Counted from the stretch's first letter, positions 22,446 to 32,465 are shown. The stretch is DNA of 33,905 nt from Tolypothrix campylonemoides VB511288 (GCA_000828075.3 JXCB02000021.1:1-33905); one strand, 5' to 3'. Made by a program: numbers and translations. Notes: generated by a model from the letters alone, not told the origin.

Positions 22446-25400
22446 ATGATTGCCCTATCTGGAATTGCCATCCAAAGCAAAATCTATGAGAGTTCAGCAT
22501 CTGTTGTGTACCGGGGTATCAGGGTACAGGATGGTCAGGCGATCATCGTAAAAATGCTAAAGCTTGATTATCCCTCTCCTCAAGAACTGACTCGCTACAG
22601 ACAAGAATATCAAATTACTCGTTCCCTCAACATCCAAGGAGTTGTTAAGGCATACAGTCAGCAGGATTATCAACGCACGCTTGTTATTCTTTTAGAAGAC
22701 TTTGGCGGAGAGTCCCTAGAGCAATGGATGCACAAGCGCCTAGACTTCTGCCCGATGCCCTTATCCACATTTCTACCTCTTGCCATCGACCTCACAGATA
22801 TTCTGGGCAAAATCCATGCAGCCAATGTCATTCATAAGGATATCAACCCTGGAAACATCGTCCTCAATCCGGATACTGGCGTTGTCAAAATCATTGACTT
22901 TGGGATTGCTACTCGGTTTAACCGTACCAATCCGACGTTCAAAAATCCTCATGTTTTAGAAGGGACACTTGCCTATGTATCTCCGGAGCAAACCGGGCGC
23001 ATGAACCGTTTGCTCGATTACCGCACGGATTTTTACTCGCTCGGTGTGACGTTCTACCAACTGCTCACCGGACAGTTGCCGTTTGCAACAACGGACATTC
23101 TTGAACTCGTCCATTGTCATATTGCAAAACTTCCTGTAGCGCCTCATCAGGTGAATGCAACGATTCCCAAATCAGTTTCAGATATGATTCTGAAACTGAT
23201 GGCGAAAAATGCAGAAGATCGTTATCAGAGTGCCTGGGGTATCAAAGCGGATTTGGAATGCTGTGCTAACCAACTCATAGAAACAGGGCAAATTGATTGC
23301 ATTCAATTAGGTCTTCAAGACGTTTGGGGTCAGTTTCAAATTCCACAAAAACTGTATGGACGCGAAGCGGAGATTGGAGCATTATTGGCGGCGTTTGACA
23401 GAGTCGCCGGAACGGGGAATGTTGGCGAAGCCATTAGACCAGAGGAAAGCATAGGAAATTCTCAATTCAAAGTCGAAATGATGCTGGTCTGTGGCTATGC
23501 TGGCATTGGCAAATCAGCGTTAGTGCAGGAACTCTACAAACCCATCACAGCAAAGCGCGGCTATTTTATCTCTGGTAAATTTGACCAATTAGGGCGCAAT
23601 ATTCCTTACAGCGCTGTAGCCCATGCCCTGCAAAAATTGGTGCAGCAACTGCTGGGTGAACCCGATGAGCAGTTGCAACAGTGGCGATCGCGTCTGCTCA
23701 CAGCTTTGGGAACCAACGGACAAATCATCATTGATGTGATTCCTGAAGTTGAACTGATTGTTGGCAAGCAACCGCCTGTACCAGAAGTTGGAGCAACTGA
23801 AGCTCAAAATCGCTTTAATTTAATCTTTGGGAAGTTTGTGCGGGTGTTTTGTTCAGAGTCACACCCGCTTGTTATCTTCTTAGATGATTTGCAGTGGATA
23901 GACTCAGCAACGCTTACGTTAATCGAACTGATGCTGCTCGATGAGCAAACCCAATTCTTATTTTTGATTGGAGCCTATCGAGACTCGGAAGTCAATTCAA
24001 CGCATCCACTGGCATTAACGCTCGAAAGACTGCTCAAAGGTGGGGCAGTGATTCAAGAGATTATCCTGAAGCCCTTAACGCTCTTGGCGTTGAGTCAGTT
24101 GATTGCCGAGACGCTACATCACAATACTGAAACCGTTCGTTCCTTAGCCCAGTTAGTGTTGCGTAAAACCGAGGGCAATCCCTTCTTTGTCGGTGAATTT
24201 TTGCGATTGCTGTATAGCGAAAATCTTCTGACCTTTGATGCACAACACTTAATCTGGCAGTGGAACATTGCTCAGATTCAAGCCCAAAATATCACTGATA
24301 ATGTTGTGGAGTTGATGCTCCTCAAGTTAAAGAAACTACCAGAGAACACACAGCAAATTCTCCGCTATGCGGCTTGTGTGGGGGCTGAATTTAATTTAGA
24401 TACGTTATCGCTCATTTGTGAGAAATCACCTGAAGAGGTTTTCGGTGATTTACTAGCAGCGATACAAGCTGGATTAATTCAACCGCTATCTGAATTAGAC
24501 GAGGACTTGTTGATTCAAGAATATAAGTTTTTGCACGATCGCGTGCAGCAAGCAGCATATGCCTTAATCGATGAGTCCCAGAAACAAGTTGTTCATCTAC
24601 AAATCGGTCGCAATCTCCTCGAAAAAACGTTGAGCGAGCGACTATCAGAGCGGCTGTTTGAAATTGTTGATCACTTAAATCATGGGATTGAGCTTGTCGC
24701 CGATCAATCGGAACGCAATGAAATTGCCAAATTGAATTTGATGGCAGGTCAGAAAGCAAAAGGGGCGATCGCCTATAGTGTGGCGAAAAAATATTTAGCT
24801 ACAGCAAGAGTTTGGCTGGCAGTTTCTAGCTGGCAAACTAACTATGACCTAACTTTAGAGTTATATACAGAAACAACAGAAGTCGCGTACTTGTGTGGCG
24901 ATTTTGAGCAGGTGGAATACTGCGTTGCGATCGTTCTACAATTCGCTAAAACGGTTCTCGACATCGTAAAACTTTACGAAGTCAAAATTCAAACCGACAT
25001 CGCGCAGAGCCAGCCATTGAAGGCAATCAATACTGCATTGCAAGTTTTGCAGCAACTGGGGATTAGTTTTCCCGAAAAGCCCAGCCAGTCAGATATTCAT
25101 CTTGAACTCGACACAATCACATCCCTCTTGAGTAAGAAGCCCATCTCTGAGTTGATCCATTTGCCCCAAATGACCGAGCCGGACAAGTTGGCGGCGATGC
25201 GAATCCTGTCAAGTATAACGATTGCTGCCTATATTGCTGCTCCTGATTTGATGCCTCTACTGGTGTCTAAACAGGTCAACTTGTCAATCCAATATGGCAA
25301 TGCCTTTGTATCTCCCTTTGCTTATGCGAACTTTGGGTTCGTTCTTTGTGGGATGATCGGAAACATAGAGTCTGGCTACGAGTTTGGACAGCTTGCTTTA

Positions 25401-28400
25401 AGGCTGCTGTCACAGTCGAATACTCATTCACTTAAAGCTCGGACACTGCTGATTGTAAATAACTTCATCATCCACTGGAAAGAACATGTTAGAGAAATAT
25501 CCAAGCCATTACTATTCGGCTATCAAAGTGGGCTAGAAACTGGGGATTTAGAGTTTGCCTCCTATTGCGCTCATTGTTACTGCCTCCAATCCTTCGTCGT
25601 CGGAAAGGAACTTGTGGAAGCTGAACGCGACATGGCAACATACAATGAAGCAATGCGTCAAATCAAACAGGAAGCAGCACTCACCTGGACTCAAATATTT
25701 CAGCAGTCTGTCTTAAATTTGATGGGATGCTCGGTCAATCCAACCCGTCTCATTGGTAAATCCTATAATGAGGAGAATAGACCGACACAATACGAAAAAG
25801 ATGGAGTCGTAATCTTTCAGGTATATTTGAACAAACTGATCCTATGCTATCTATTTTCTGAGTATTCTCAAGCAGCTGAAAACGCAGCCCTAACGAAAAG
25901 TCATTTGATCCAAGGAAGAGCGGCACCCCTTGAACCTTTGTACTACCTCTATGATTCTCTGGCAAAACTTGCAACATACCCCGGAAACAGCGCCCAAGTG
26001 CAGTCAGAAATCCTCAAAAACGTTGCTTTTAACCAGGAGAAAATGAAACAATGGGCACGTTATGCGCCAATGAATTATTTGCATAAATATAATTTAGTCG
26101 AGGCAGAGAAAGCGCGAGTTTTGGGTCAGTTGCTTGAGGCAGAAAAATTCTACGAACAAGCGATTCAAGGAGCCAGAGAAAACAAATATATCCAGGAAGA
26201 GGCGTTAGCATACGAATTAGCTGCCAAGCATTATCTAGCGCGAGGTCTGGAAAAGTTTGCCCAGCTCTACATGAAGGAAGCCCGTTACTGTTATGAACGC
26301 TGGGGAGCAATTGCGAAAGTAAGAGATTTAGAAACTCGCTATCCACAGTTCTTTCCTCAGTCGTCGAGCACAGTTGACACGCTAATTCCTAAAGCGTCTA
26401 AAACTACCTCTAATAGCTCACCCATCGCTTTCGATTTAGCAGCAGTGATGAAGGCATCTCAAGCAATTTCCCGCGAAATTGAACTGGAGCAGTTACTCAA
26501 TTCCTTAATGCAGGTCTTAATTGAAAATGCTGGAGCACAAACAGGATTTTTGATTTTGGAAAACTCAGGAGAATGGGTGATTGAGGCTTCTTGTGAACTC
26601 AATGATTGTGATAATGTCTGTGCTACGCGAGTGCTGCAATCGCTCCCAACTAAAAATCACCTGCCTGAATCAATTATTCAGTATGTGATTCGGACTCATG
26701 AATCTATCATTTTAAATGATGCGACGAGTGAAGGTAATTTTACCAATGAGCCATACATTCAACACAGCCAAACTAAATCTATTTTCTGTTTGCCACTGCT
26801 GAATCAAGCTAAGCTCGTTGGCGTGTTGTATCTAGAAAATCAACTAGCAACTGGAGTATTTACACCAGAGCGAGCGCAAGTTTTGAATCTGTTATCATCT
26901 CAGGCAGCCATTGCAATTGAAAATGCCAAACTCTACTCAAAGCTACGCGAAGGCGAAAGTAGGATGACGCAATTTCTAGAAGCTGTCCCGGTGGCAATTG
27001 TTGTAGTGGATGCAGCTGGTCGCCCTTACTACGCTAATCAACGGAGAATTCAACTAGTGGGTAAAGGGATCGATCCTTGCGTGACAGCGGATCAATTCGC
27101 AGAGGTTTATCAATTTTATCTGGCGGGAACAAATCAAAAATATCCAACTGAGAAACTGCCAATCGTCCGGGCGTTGCGCGGCGAACGCATCACGGTTGAC
27201 GATATGGAAATTCACCGAAACAACACGATAATTCCAGTTGAGGCGTGGGGAACTCCAGTCTTTGACGAACAGGGCAATGTGGCGTATGCGATCGTAGCCT
27301 TTCAAGACATCACAGAGCGGAGACGATCCGAGCAACTGCTAGCCGATTACAACCGCACCTTAGAGCAACAGGTAGCTCAACGAACGGCGGCTTTACAGAA
27401 AAGCGAAGCCGCACTGCGCGATGTCTACGACGAGCTTCGCTTACGAGAACAGGAATTACGGCTGATCACCGACGCTCTACCGGTTTGTATCAGCTATGTG
27501 GATGCAGATCAGCGCTATCGATTTGTCAACCGCACCTATGAGGTTTGGTTTAGCCGTAGTCGAGATGAGATTCTGGGCAAGTCTGTGAGTGAACTCCTGG
27601 GCGAGGCGGCTTATCAAATTGTTGAACCGTATATTAATCGAGCGTTAGAAGGGCAAACGACAACCATTGAAGCAGAAATCCCCTTTTCGCTTGGTAAAAA
27701 GTATATCAGTGCTACCTTGATCCCCGATTTTGATCACAATGCTCAAGTGAGAGGATTCTACGGTCTAATCACAGACATTAGCGAACAGCGAAACGCTGCA
27801 CTGCGTGAACGCAAACGCGCCGAAGCCGCCTCAATTTTGGAAGAACGCAACCGCATGGCACGAGAAATTCACGATACTCTAGCGCAAGCCTTTACTGGCA
27901 TTCTGCTGCATATTGGAGCTGCAACGCAAGTGCTAACGGATGATGTCGCAGCGACCCAGACACACCTGGAAATGGTGGATGAACTGGCACGAACTGGGCT
28001 TGGCGAAGCCCGTCGTTCAGTCACAGCACTCCGTCCGCAGCTATTGGAAGATGGCAGCTTGCACAGCGCCCTTTACCGTCTGGTGGTTCAGATGAGAGCG
28101 ACTACCGATACCGCTCTTATCTACGAAATTAAAGGCGCAGCCTATCCCTTGCCTAACGAGGTTGAGAATAACTTACTACGGATTGGACAGGAAGCATTAA
28201 CCAATGCGATAAAATACGCTGATGCTGGCGAAATTCGTGTTGAGTTGGTGTATGACAATGCACAATGTATCTTGCGCGTTAAAGACGATGGACGGGGCTT
28301 TGGGGTTGGTAGCATCCCAAGAGTTGGCGGATTTGGATTGCTGGGAATGAGCGAGCGGGCAGAAAATATTGGAGCACAACTAATGATTAGGAGCCAACCT

Positions 28401-28442
28401 GGGCAAGGAACAGAAATTGTTGTCATTATCAATCGAGAGTAA
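22446..28442 (+). CDS. Trifunctional Ser/Thr kinase, AAA-type ATPase and hybrid-less sensor histidine kinase
   Basis: A 1998-residue cytosolic signalling protein. Residues 8-275 form a Ser/Thr kinase domain (Lys36, HKDINPGN at 130-137 as catalytic loop, DFG at 151-153, SPEQTGRMN activation region). Residues 302-600 form an AAA/STAND-type ATPase with Walker A GYAGIGKS (350-357) and Walker B VIFLDDLQW (D480, D481). Residues 620-1330 are TPR-like helical repeats. A GAF domain covers about 1340-1500, then PAS at about 1510-1630 and a second at about 1668-1790. HisKA_3 has EERNRMAREIHDTLAQ (His1809), and the HATPase_c at about 1900-1998 has N, G1 (DDGRGFG) and G2 (GFGLLGMSERA) boxes. Such fusions are common in cyanobacteria and anchor multi-input phosphorelays. 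AGGAAAGAG precedes the ATG. The NarL-type regulator 243 bases downstream is the likely partner. Confidence 0.95.
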   Translation: MIALSGIAIQSKIYESSASVVYRGIRVQDGQAIIVKMLKLDYPSPQELTRYRQEYQITRSLNIQGVVKAYSQQDYQRTLVILLEDFGGESLEQWMHKRLDFCPMPLSTFLPLAIDLTDILGKIHAANVIHKDINPGNIVLNPDTGVVKIIDFGIATRFNRTNPTFKNPHVLEGTLAYVSPEQTGRMNRLLDYRTDFYSLGVTFYQLLTGQLPFATTDILELVHCHIAKLPVAPHQVNATIPKSVSDMILKLMAKNAEDRYQSAWGIKADLECCANQLIETGQIDCIQLGLQDVWGQFQIPQKLYGREAEIGALLAAFDRVAGTGNVGEAIRPEESIGNSQFKVEMMLVCGYAGIGKSALVQELYKPITAKRGYFISGKFDQLGRNIPYSAVAHALQKLVQQLLGEPDEQLQQWRSRLLTALGTNGQIIIDVIPEVELIVGKQPPVPEVGATEAQNRFNLIFGKFVRVFCSESHPLVIFLDDLQWIDSATLTLIELMLLDEQTQFLFLIGAYRDSEVNSTHPLALTLERLLKGGAVIQEIILKPLTLLALSQLIAETLHHNTETVRSLAQLVLRKTEGNPFFVGEFLRLLYSENLLTFDAQHLIWQWNIAQIQAQNITDNVVELMLLKLKKLPENTQQILRYAACVGAEFNLDTLSLICEKSPEEVFGDLLAAIQAGLIQPLSELDEDLLIQEYKFLHDRVQQAAYALIDESQKQVVHLQIGRNLLEKTLSERLSERLFEIVDHLNHGIELVADQSERNEIAKLNLMAGQKAKGAIAYSVAKKYLATARVWLAVSSWQTNYDLTLELYTETTEVAYLCGDFEQVEYCVAIVLQFAKTVLDIVKLYEVKIQTDIAQSQPLKAINTALQVLQQLGISFPEKPSQSDIHLELDTITSLLSKKPISELIHLPQMTEPDKLAAMRILSSITIAAYIAAPDLMPLLVSKQVNLSIQYGNAFVSPFAYANFGFVLCGMIGNIESGYEFGQLALRLLSQSNTHSLKARTLLIVNNFIIHWKEHVREISKPLLFGYQSGLETGDLEFASYCAHCYCLQSFVVGKELVEAERDMATYNEAMRQIKQEAALTWTQIFQQSVLNLMGCSVNPTRLIGKSYNEENRPTQYEKDGVVIFQVYLNKLILCYLFSEYSQAAENAALTKSHLIQGRAAPLEPLYYLYDSLAKLATYPGNSAQVQSEILKNVAFNQEKMKQWARYAPMNYLHKYNLVEAEKARVLGQLLEAEKFYEQAIQGARENKYIQEEALAYELAAKHYLARGLEKFAQLYMKEARYCYERWGAIAKVRDLETRYPQFFPQSSSTVDTLIPKASKTTSNSSPIAFDLAAVMKASQAISREIELEQLLNSLMQVLIENAGAQTGFLILENSGEWVIEASCELNDCDNVCATRVLQSLPTKNHLPESIIQYVIRTHESIILNDATSEGNFTNEPYIQHSQTKSIFCLPLLNQAKLVGVLYLENQLATGVFTPERAQVLNLLSSQAAIAIENAKLYSKLREGESRMTQFLEAVPVAIVVVDAAGRPYYANQRRIQLVGKGIDPCVTADQFAEVYQFYLAGTNQKYPTEKLPIVRALRGERITVDDMEIHRNNTIIPVEAWGTPVFDEQGNVAYAIVAFQDITERRRSEQLLADYNRTLEQQVAQRTAALQKSEAALRDVYDELRLREQELRLITDALPVCISYVDADQRYRFVNRTYEVWFSRSRDEILGKSVSELLGEAAYQIVEPYINRALEGQTTTIEAEIPFSLGKKYISATLIPDFDHNAQVRGFYGLITDISEQRNAALRERKRAEAASILEERNRMAREIHDTLAQAFTGILLHIGAATQVLTDDVAATQTHLEMVDELARTGLGEARRSVTALRPQLLEDGSLHSALYRLVVQMRATTDTALIYEIKGAAYPLPNEVENNLLRIGQEALTNAIKYADAGEIRVELVYDNAQCILRVKDDGRGFGVGSIPRVGGFGLLGMSERAENIGAQLMIRSQPGQGTEIVVIINRE

Positions 28443-28506
28443 GAATATTAAAAATGCACTCTTTACAAATGTAAAGTGAGGAACATTTGAAGAAGAACTC
28501 AGTCGT

Positions 28507-28534
28507 CAGAACGCAGAACACAGAACACAGAATG
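28507..28534 (+). repeat. Heptamer STRR (CAGAACA type)
   Basis: Four head-to-tail heptamers CAGAACG, CAGAACA, CAGAACA and CAGAATG in the gap between the sensor kinase and its response regulator. This is a typical cyanobacterial short tandem repeat. A small hairpin CTTTAC/GTAAAG (28462-28477) lies just after the kinase stop. Confidence 0.8.
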
Positions 28535-28685
28535 CAATTAGTGGGGGCTTGAACCTCCGCAGCAGTTACGAGAACTCTACAATTTATAGTTAAATCTTGC
28601 TTATTCATTCTGACTACTGAGTTCCTAGCTGCGGACTACTTTTTTGGTCAACTTCTAATTTTGTACTTTCAATTTCTTAATAATT

Positions 28686-29315
28686 ATGAGCCAATCAATG
28701 AATATTCGTGTTCTGATTGTTGACGATCATTCCATTGTTAGACAAGGATTGGCAACCATTATTAACCGTGATCCAGAAATGACAGTGATTGCTCAAGCAG
28801 AAGATGGACAACAGGCGATTGATTGCTTTCGTGAATACCAACCGGATGTAACACTGATGGATTTGCGAATGCCGCAGATGGGAGGAGTTGAAGCCATTAC
28901 TGCGATTTGTGCTGAATTTAAACCTGCCCGGATTATGGTGCTAACAACCTACGATGGTGATGAAGATATTTATCGCGGATTGCAGGCAGGTGCTAAAGGA
29001 TACTTACTCAAGGATGCTAAACCCAACGAACTTCTAAGTGCGATTCGCACTCTGCATTCTGGTCAGCAGTATATTCCACCATCCGTCGGGGCAAAACTGG
29101 TACAGCGCCTTAGCAATCCAGAACTGAGTGAACGAGAGCTAGAGGTGCTGCGTTTAATGGCGCAAGGAATGAGTAATTTAGAAATTGGCACCGCTTTGAC
29201 TATCGGTGAAAGCACCGTCAAATCTCACGTTAATCGAATTTTAAGTAAAATGTCCGTGAACGATCGCACTCAAGCCGTGATTGTTGCCGTTAAACGAGGG
29301 ATTGTCAGTTTGTAA
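28686..29315 (+). CDS. NarL/FixJ-family response regulator
   Basis: A 209-residue transcription factor. The receiver domain (residues 6-122) has the acidic pair D13-D14, phospho-acceptor D59 in VTLMDLRMPQMGG, Thr at LTTYDGD and Lys109 in GYLLKDA. The LuxR-type HTH domain (about 145-205) reads LSERELEVLRLMAQGMSNLE, then STVKSHVNRILSKM. The type matches the HisKA_3 histidine kinase upstream, the standard partner class. An in-frame ATG four codons later (28698) is an alternative start, and neither has a strong ribosome binding site. Targets cannot be read from the sequence; the enzyme genes downstream are obvious candidates. Confidence 0.95.
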   Translation: MSQSMNIRVLIVDDHSIVRQGLATIINRDPEMTVIAQAEDGQQAIDCFREYQPDVTLMDLRMPQMGGVEAITAICAEFKPARIMVLTTYDGDEDIYRGLQAGAKGYLLKDAKPNELLSAIRTLHSGQQYIPPSVGAKLVQRLSNPELSERELEVLRLMAQGMSNLEIGTALTIGESTVKSHVNRILSKMSVNDRTQAVIVAVKRGIVSL

Positions 29316-29406
29316 GCAAGTCGTACTAAGGTTTGAATTTGGATTCCAACTTGAGTTGGAGCCAACCTTCCATTTTTATATGGACTGATTCATCAATCGT
29401 TCTATT

Positions 29407-29619
29407 ATGCAAAAGTTTCAACTCAAAGTGGACGACAAACCAAAATCAATTGCATATATTGAATACATGCAAACACTAATAGCAACGCCCGTTGCAAGAT
29501 TTAAGTTTGCTTTACACAAATATTGCGGAAAGGAGGGTTGTATGGCGATTACGATTCGGGGCACTGGCACCTGTGCAATCGCTTGCGATGAGCATACTTT
29601 CCCTCGGAGGTATCAGTGA
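29407..29619 (+). CDS. Small protein of unknown function
   Basis: Seventy residues, with cysteines clustered in the C-terminal half (KYCGKEGC, TGTCAIAC). No family recognised. The ATG at 29407 lacks a ribosome binding site. Within it, AAGGAGGGTTGT precedes an in-frame ATG at 29542 perfectly, which would give a 25-residue peptide starting MAITIRGTGT. The short form may be the real product. The stop overlaps the GTG start of the DsbA-like gene (GTGA), so a role as coupled leader or partner is plausible. Confidence 0.4.
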   Translation: MQKFQLKVDDKPKSIAYIEYMQTLIATPVARFKFALHKYCGKEGCMAITIRGTGTCAIACDEHTFPRRYQ

Positions 29620-30173
29620 GTTATGAGCGTGACCCCAATTTGTTATTCATCCGACCTTCAACCCAGGATCACATTCAAGGTGTGCTGAGTGCCACCGTGG
29701 TGCTGGTGATGTATGGGGACTATCAATGTTCTCGGAGTGCGGACGTTTATAGGCTGATTAAAGTCATTGGGCGACAGCTTAGTGTTTCTTTTGGGGAGAA
29801 TTATTTGTGCTTCATCTTCCGTCATTTTCCACAGATACAGATCCATTCTCATGCTCAACGTGCGGCGGAAGCGGCGGAAGCGGCTGGTGCTCAAAGTCAG
29901 TTTTGGCAGATGCATGACATTCTGTTCACCTATCAACAAGAATTGGGAAACGGCTATCTGGTGGAGTATGCCAATAATCTAGGACTTAATATCTCCCAAT
30001 TTCTGCAACATATATGTAAACAAGTGCACATCGATCGCATCAATAAAGATATCGAAAGTGGATTACACAGTGGAGTAACGGCTGCCCCAGCTTTGTTTAT
30101 TAATGGAATTCGCTATATCGATCGCTGGAACATTGAGCAGTTGATGGCAGCCATTGTCACTGCAAATCATTAA
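29616..30173 (+). CDS. DsbA-like thioredoxin-fold protein lacking the CxxC pair
   Basis: A 185-residue protein of the Thioredoxin_4/DsbA group. The strand and active-site region is VVLVMYGDYQCSRSADVYRL; relatives have CPYC or CPFC here, so only C38 of the pair remains. FIFRHFPQIQIHSHAQRAAE follows, then an AAEAAGAQSQFWQMHDILF helix and GVTAAPALFINGIRY with the cis-proline. There is no signal peptide, so the protein is probably cytosolic. GTG is the start because GGAGG lies 5 bases before it. A monothiol site argues against classical disulfide exchange and for glutathione-transferase-like, isomerase or structural use. It is first of a run of small redox-type genes. Confidence 0.85.
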   Translation: MSYERDPNLLFIRPSTQDHIQGVLSATVVLVMYGDYQCSRSADVYRLIKVIGRQLSVSFGENYLCFIFRHFPQIQIHSHAQRAAEAAEAAGAQSQFWQMHDILFTYQQELGNGYLVEYANNLGLNISQFLQHICKQVHIDRINKDIESGLHSGVTAAPALFINGIRYIDRWNIEQLMAAIVTANH

Positions 30174-30214
30174 GTTAGGCAAAGAATCGTCAAACAAAAG
30201 CATCTGAGGTAAAT

Positions 30215-31045
30215 ATGAGGAAAACCATTTTGATTACGGGAAGCTCCTCTGGCCTTGGCAAAACCACCGCGCGCCTTTTCGCCCACCAAGGCTGGAACGT
30301 CGTAGCCACAATGCGACGACCGGAGGAAGAACGAGAACTTGTCCAACTTCTCAATGTGCTTGTCACGCGGTTGGATGTTCAAGATCGCGTAAGCATCGCC
30401 ACGGCAATCGAAGCTGCAATCGCTCGATTTGGGCAGATCGACGCTTTGCTCAATAATGCTGGCTTTGGACTCTTCGGGTTGTTCGAGGCAACGCCACCTG
30501 AGAAGGTCGCGGAGCAATTCAACGTCAATGTCTTTGGGGTCATGGATGTTACACGTGCGATTTTGCCGCATTTCCGGCAAAACAAAGGCGGCTTGATTCT
30601 CAATATAAGTTCGGGAGCTGGTGTATTCACCCTGCCGATGCTTTCGCTGTATAGCGCCAGCAAGTTCGCCCTTGAAGGTTTCAGCGAGGCACTTTCCTAT
30701 GAACTAGCTTCGCAAAATATTGTTGTGAAGATTATCGAGCCTGGTGGTATAGGGAACACGAAGTTCGAGCAGCGTAGCGGCACCGAGACTGTACAGAATG
30801 GTGCGATTCCTGATTACGATCGCTTCGTCGCGCATACCAATGATGTCTTTGCGAGTCTCCGCGAAGTGCGCCTAGCCACGGAGGAGGACGTTGCGAAAGT
30901 AATTTACCAGGCGGCGATCGATGGCACGAATCGTTTGCGCTATGTAGCAACCCAAGACATTAAACCAATGGTGAAGGCGCGGCGAGAGACTTCCGAGGAC
31001 GAATACATTGCCTTCATGCGGACTCGCTTTGGTGTCAAAGCATAA
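30215..31045 (+). CDS. Short-chain dehydrogenase/reductase
   Basis: A 276-residue classical SDR. The cofactor site is ITGSSSGLGK (residues 7-16). ATMRRPEEE follows strand 2, where the Arg pair suggests NADP(H) preference. NNAGFG lies at 80-85, the catalytic Ser in ILNISSGAG, and the YSASK motif gives Y146 and K150. The substrate loop follows PGGIGNTKF. The length is normal and no lesion is seen. The substrate is unknown; SDRs of this subgroup act on varied ketones and alcohols. It follows the DsbA-like gene by 41 bases and probably shares its transcript. Confidence 0.93.
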   Translation: MRKTILITGSSSGLGKTTARLFAHQGWNVVATMRRPEEERELVQLLNVLVTRLDVQDRVSIATAIEAAIARFGQIDALLNNAGFGLFGLFEATPPEKVAEQFNVNVFGVMDVTRAILPHFRQNKGGLILNISSGAGVFTLPMLSLYSASKFALEGFSEALSYELASQNIVVKIIEPGGIGNTKFEQRSGTETVQNGAIPDYDRFVAHTNDVFASLREVRLATEEDVAKVIYQAAIDGTNRLRYVATQDIKPMVKARRETSEDEYIAFMRTRFGVKA

Positions 31046-31145
31046 CCCGGATATGCTTCAATTCACTTGAAGCGGACTGCTGTTTCTAAAGAAGCCGATG
31101 TGCAAGCTCTGATTGAGAAAACGATGCCACGCTAAGGAGGGTATC

Positions 31146-31751
31146 ATGCCACGTAAATTTGGAGAAATTGCTTTTACGCCCCAAGTGCAAGCCGCACAAG
31201 AACAACGGGGTTCGCGGCAGACCTACGAACGCTACATTGCTAATGGTCCTGACAATGATTCCATTACTCCCAAAATTGAGGAATTCATCGCTCAACTCGA
31301 CGGGTTTTACTTGGGAACCGTCAGTTCTAATGGCTATCCCTATATCCAGTTTCGGGGCGGACCACCCGGTTTCCTGAAGGTACTCGATGAGAAAACCCTC
31401 GGCTTTGCCGACTTTACTGGGAATGTGCAGTACATCACGCTAGGCAATCTGTCTGGCAACAACAAAGCGTTTTTGTTCTTGATGGATTATCGGCATCGCA
31501 AACGTATCAAGATTTGGGGAAGAGCTGAATATGTTGAAGATAATCCAGCATTGATTGAACGACTGCGAGACTCAGACTATTCAGCCGAAGTACAAGGTGC
31601 CATCCTCTTCCACGTAGAAGCCACTAGCGAGAACTGTCAAGAGCATATTCCCATCCGCTATTCAGAGACAGAAGTTGCAGCGATGATGGCTCCCCTGCAA
31701 GCTCGGATTGCTGAATTAGAACAGCAGTTGGGCGATAAGCCGGAGGCTTGA
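31146..31751 (+). CDS. Pyridoxamine 5'-phosphate oxidase-like flavin-binding protein
   Basis: A 201-residue protein from the ATG at 31146, fixed by AAGGAGG 5 bases upstream. A longer upstream frame would lack such a site. The split-barrel region is GFYLGTVSSNGYPYIQFRGG, then KTLGFADFTGNVQYITLGNL and HRKRIKIWGRAEYV, the PNPOx-like pattern that binds FMN or F420. A short coiled C-terminus (MMAPLQARIAELEQQLG) follows. Members of this subgroup are often general stress or detoxifying reductases, not vitamin B6 enzymes. It lies about 100 bases after the SDR. Confidence 0.88.
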   Translation: MPRKFGEIAFTPQVQAAQEQRGSRQTYERYIANGPDNDSITPKIEEFIAQLDGFYLGTVSSNGYPYIQFRGGPPGFLKVLDEKTLGFADFTGNVQYITLGNLSGNNKAFLFLMDYRHRKRIKIWGRAEYVEDNPALIERLRDSDYSAEVQGAILFHVEATSENCQEHIPIRYSETEVAAMMAPLQARIAELEQQLGDKPEA

Positions 31752-31819
31752 CGCTACGCGTATCGCACTTCTTCAATTCCTCCTGATGACACAAGTCATT
31801 AATTACTAGGAACAATCTC

Positions 31820-32359
31820 ATGACACAATCACTCTGGCTATTTGGTTCCCGTCTGAACATCGTTGCAGACCACACCACCACCGCAGGTCAGTACGATCTG
31901 ATCGAAGGCTACTTCCCGCCCGGTACGCAAACCCCTCTGCATCGCCACACCCGCTACTCCGAACAACTCTACGTGCTGTCCGGGGAGTTCACAGTCTGGG
32001 CAGGTGAGAATAAGGCTGTGTTGAGCGCTGGTGAAAGCTTCCTGATTCCGGTTGGCACACCCCACGTAGTCGCCGTACTCAGCGATAAGCCAGCTCGTGG
32101 ATTGGTCGTTGCTGCGCCCAGTGGCTTTGCTCGGCTGATTGCAGCAGTAGGTACGTTGGGTGAGGCAGAAACACCGGATATGGCTCTGGCTGAGCGCGTT
32201 TCCGCTGAGATCGGTGACGAAATTCTCGGTCCCCCCGGAACCCTACCAGCGGATTTAATTGACGCCACAGATCGCACACCGCAAACCATTCGCGACAAAT
32301 ACAACATACAAAATCCGGCACACTCAGTTTATCTAGGAATCGGCGATCAAGACTGGTAG
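31820..32359 (+). CDS. Cupin-domain protein
   Basis: A 179-residue single-domain cupin. Motif 1 is PGTQTPLHRHTRYSEQLYVL with H41, H43 and E48, and motif 2 is LSAGESFLIPVGTPHVVAVL with H82. Together they give the usual three-His, one-Glu metal site. The sequence is like quercetin-dioxygenase-type or regulatory cupins (quercetinase-like). Residues 105-160 form a helical extension. The start ATG follows AGGAACAATCTC. It probably acts on a small organic substrate or binds metal, and the exact reaction cannot be read. Confidence 0.9.
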   Translation: MTQSLWLFGSRLNIVADHTTTAGQYDLIEGYFPPGTQTPLHRHTRYSEQLYVLSGEFTVWAGENKAVLSAGESFLIPVGTPHVVAVLSDKPARGLVVAAPSGFARLIAAVGTLGEAETPDMALAERVSAEIGDEILGPPGTLPADLIDATDRTPQTIRDKYNIQNPAHSVYLGIGDQDW

Positions 32360-32465
32360 GCTTCATCGAGCGGTCTTTAAACCAATCAATTCCCGCTCAT
32401 TCCCGATCAAACTTTCGCTCCTTTGAGAATTGCCAATCATCCGAACAGTATTGGAGATTAAATGT

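Noticed and set aside
31113-31145. Upstream extension of the PNPOx-like gene
   Set aside because: AAGGAGG lies inside this stretch, 5 bases before ATG 31146, so the longer start is not used.
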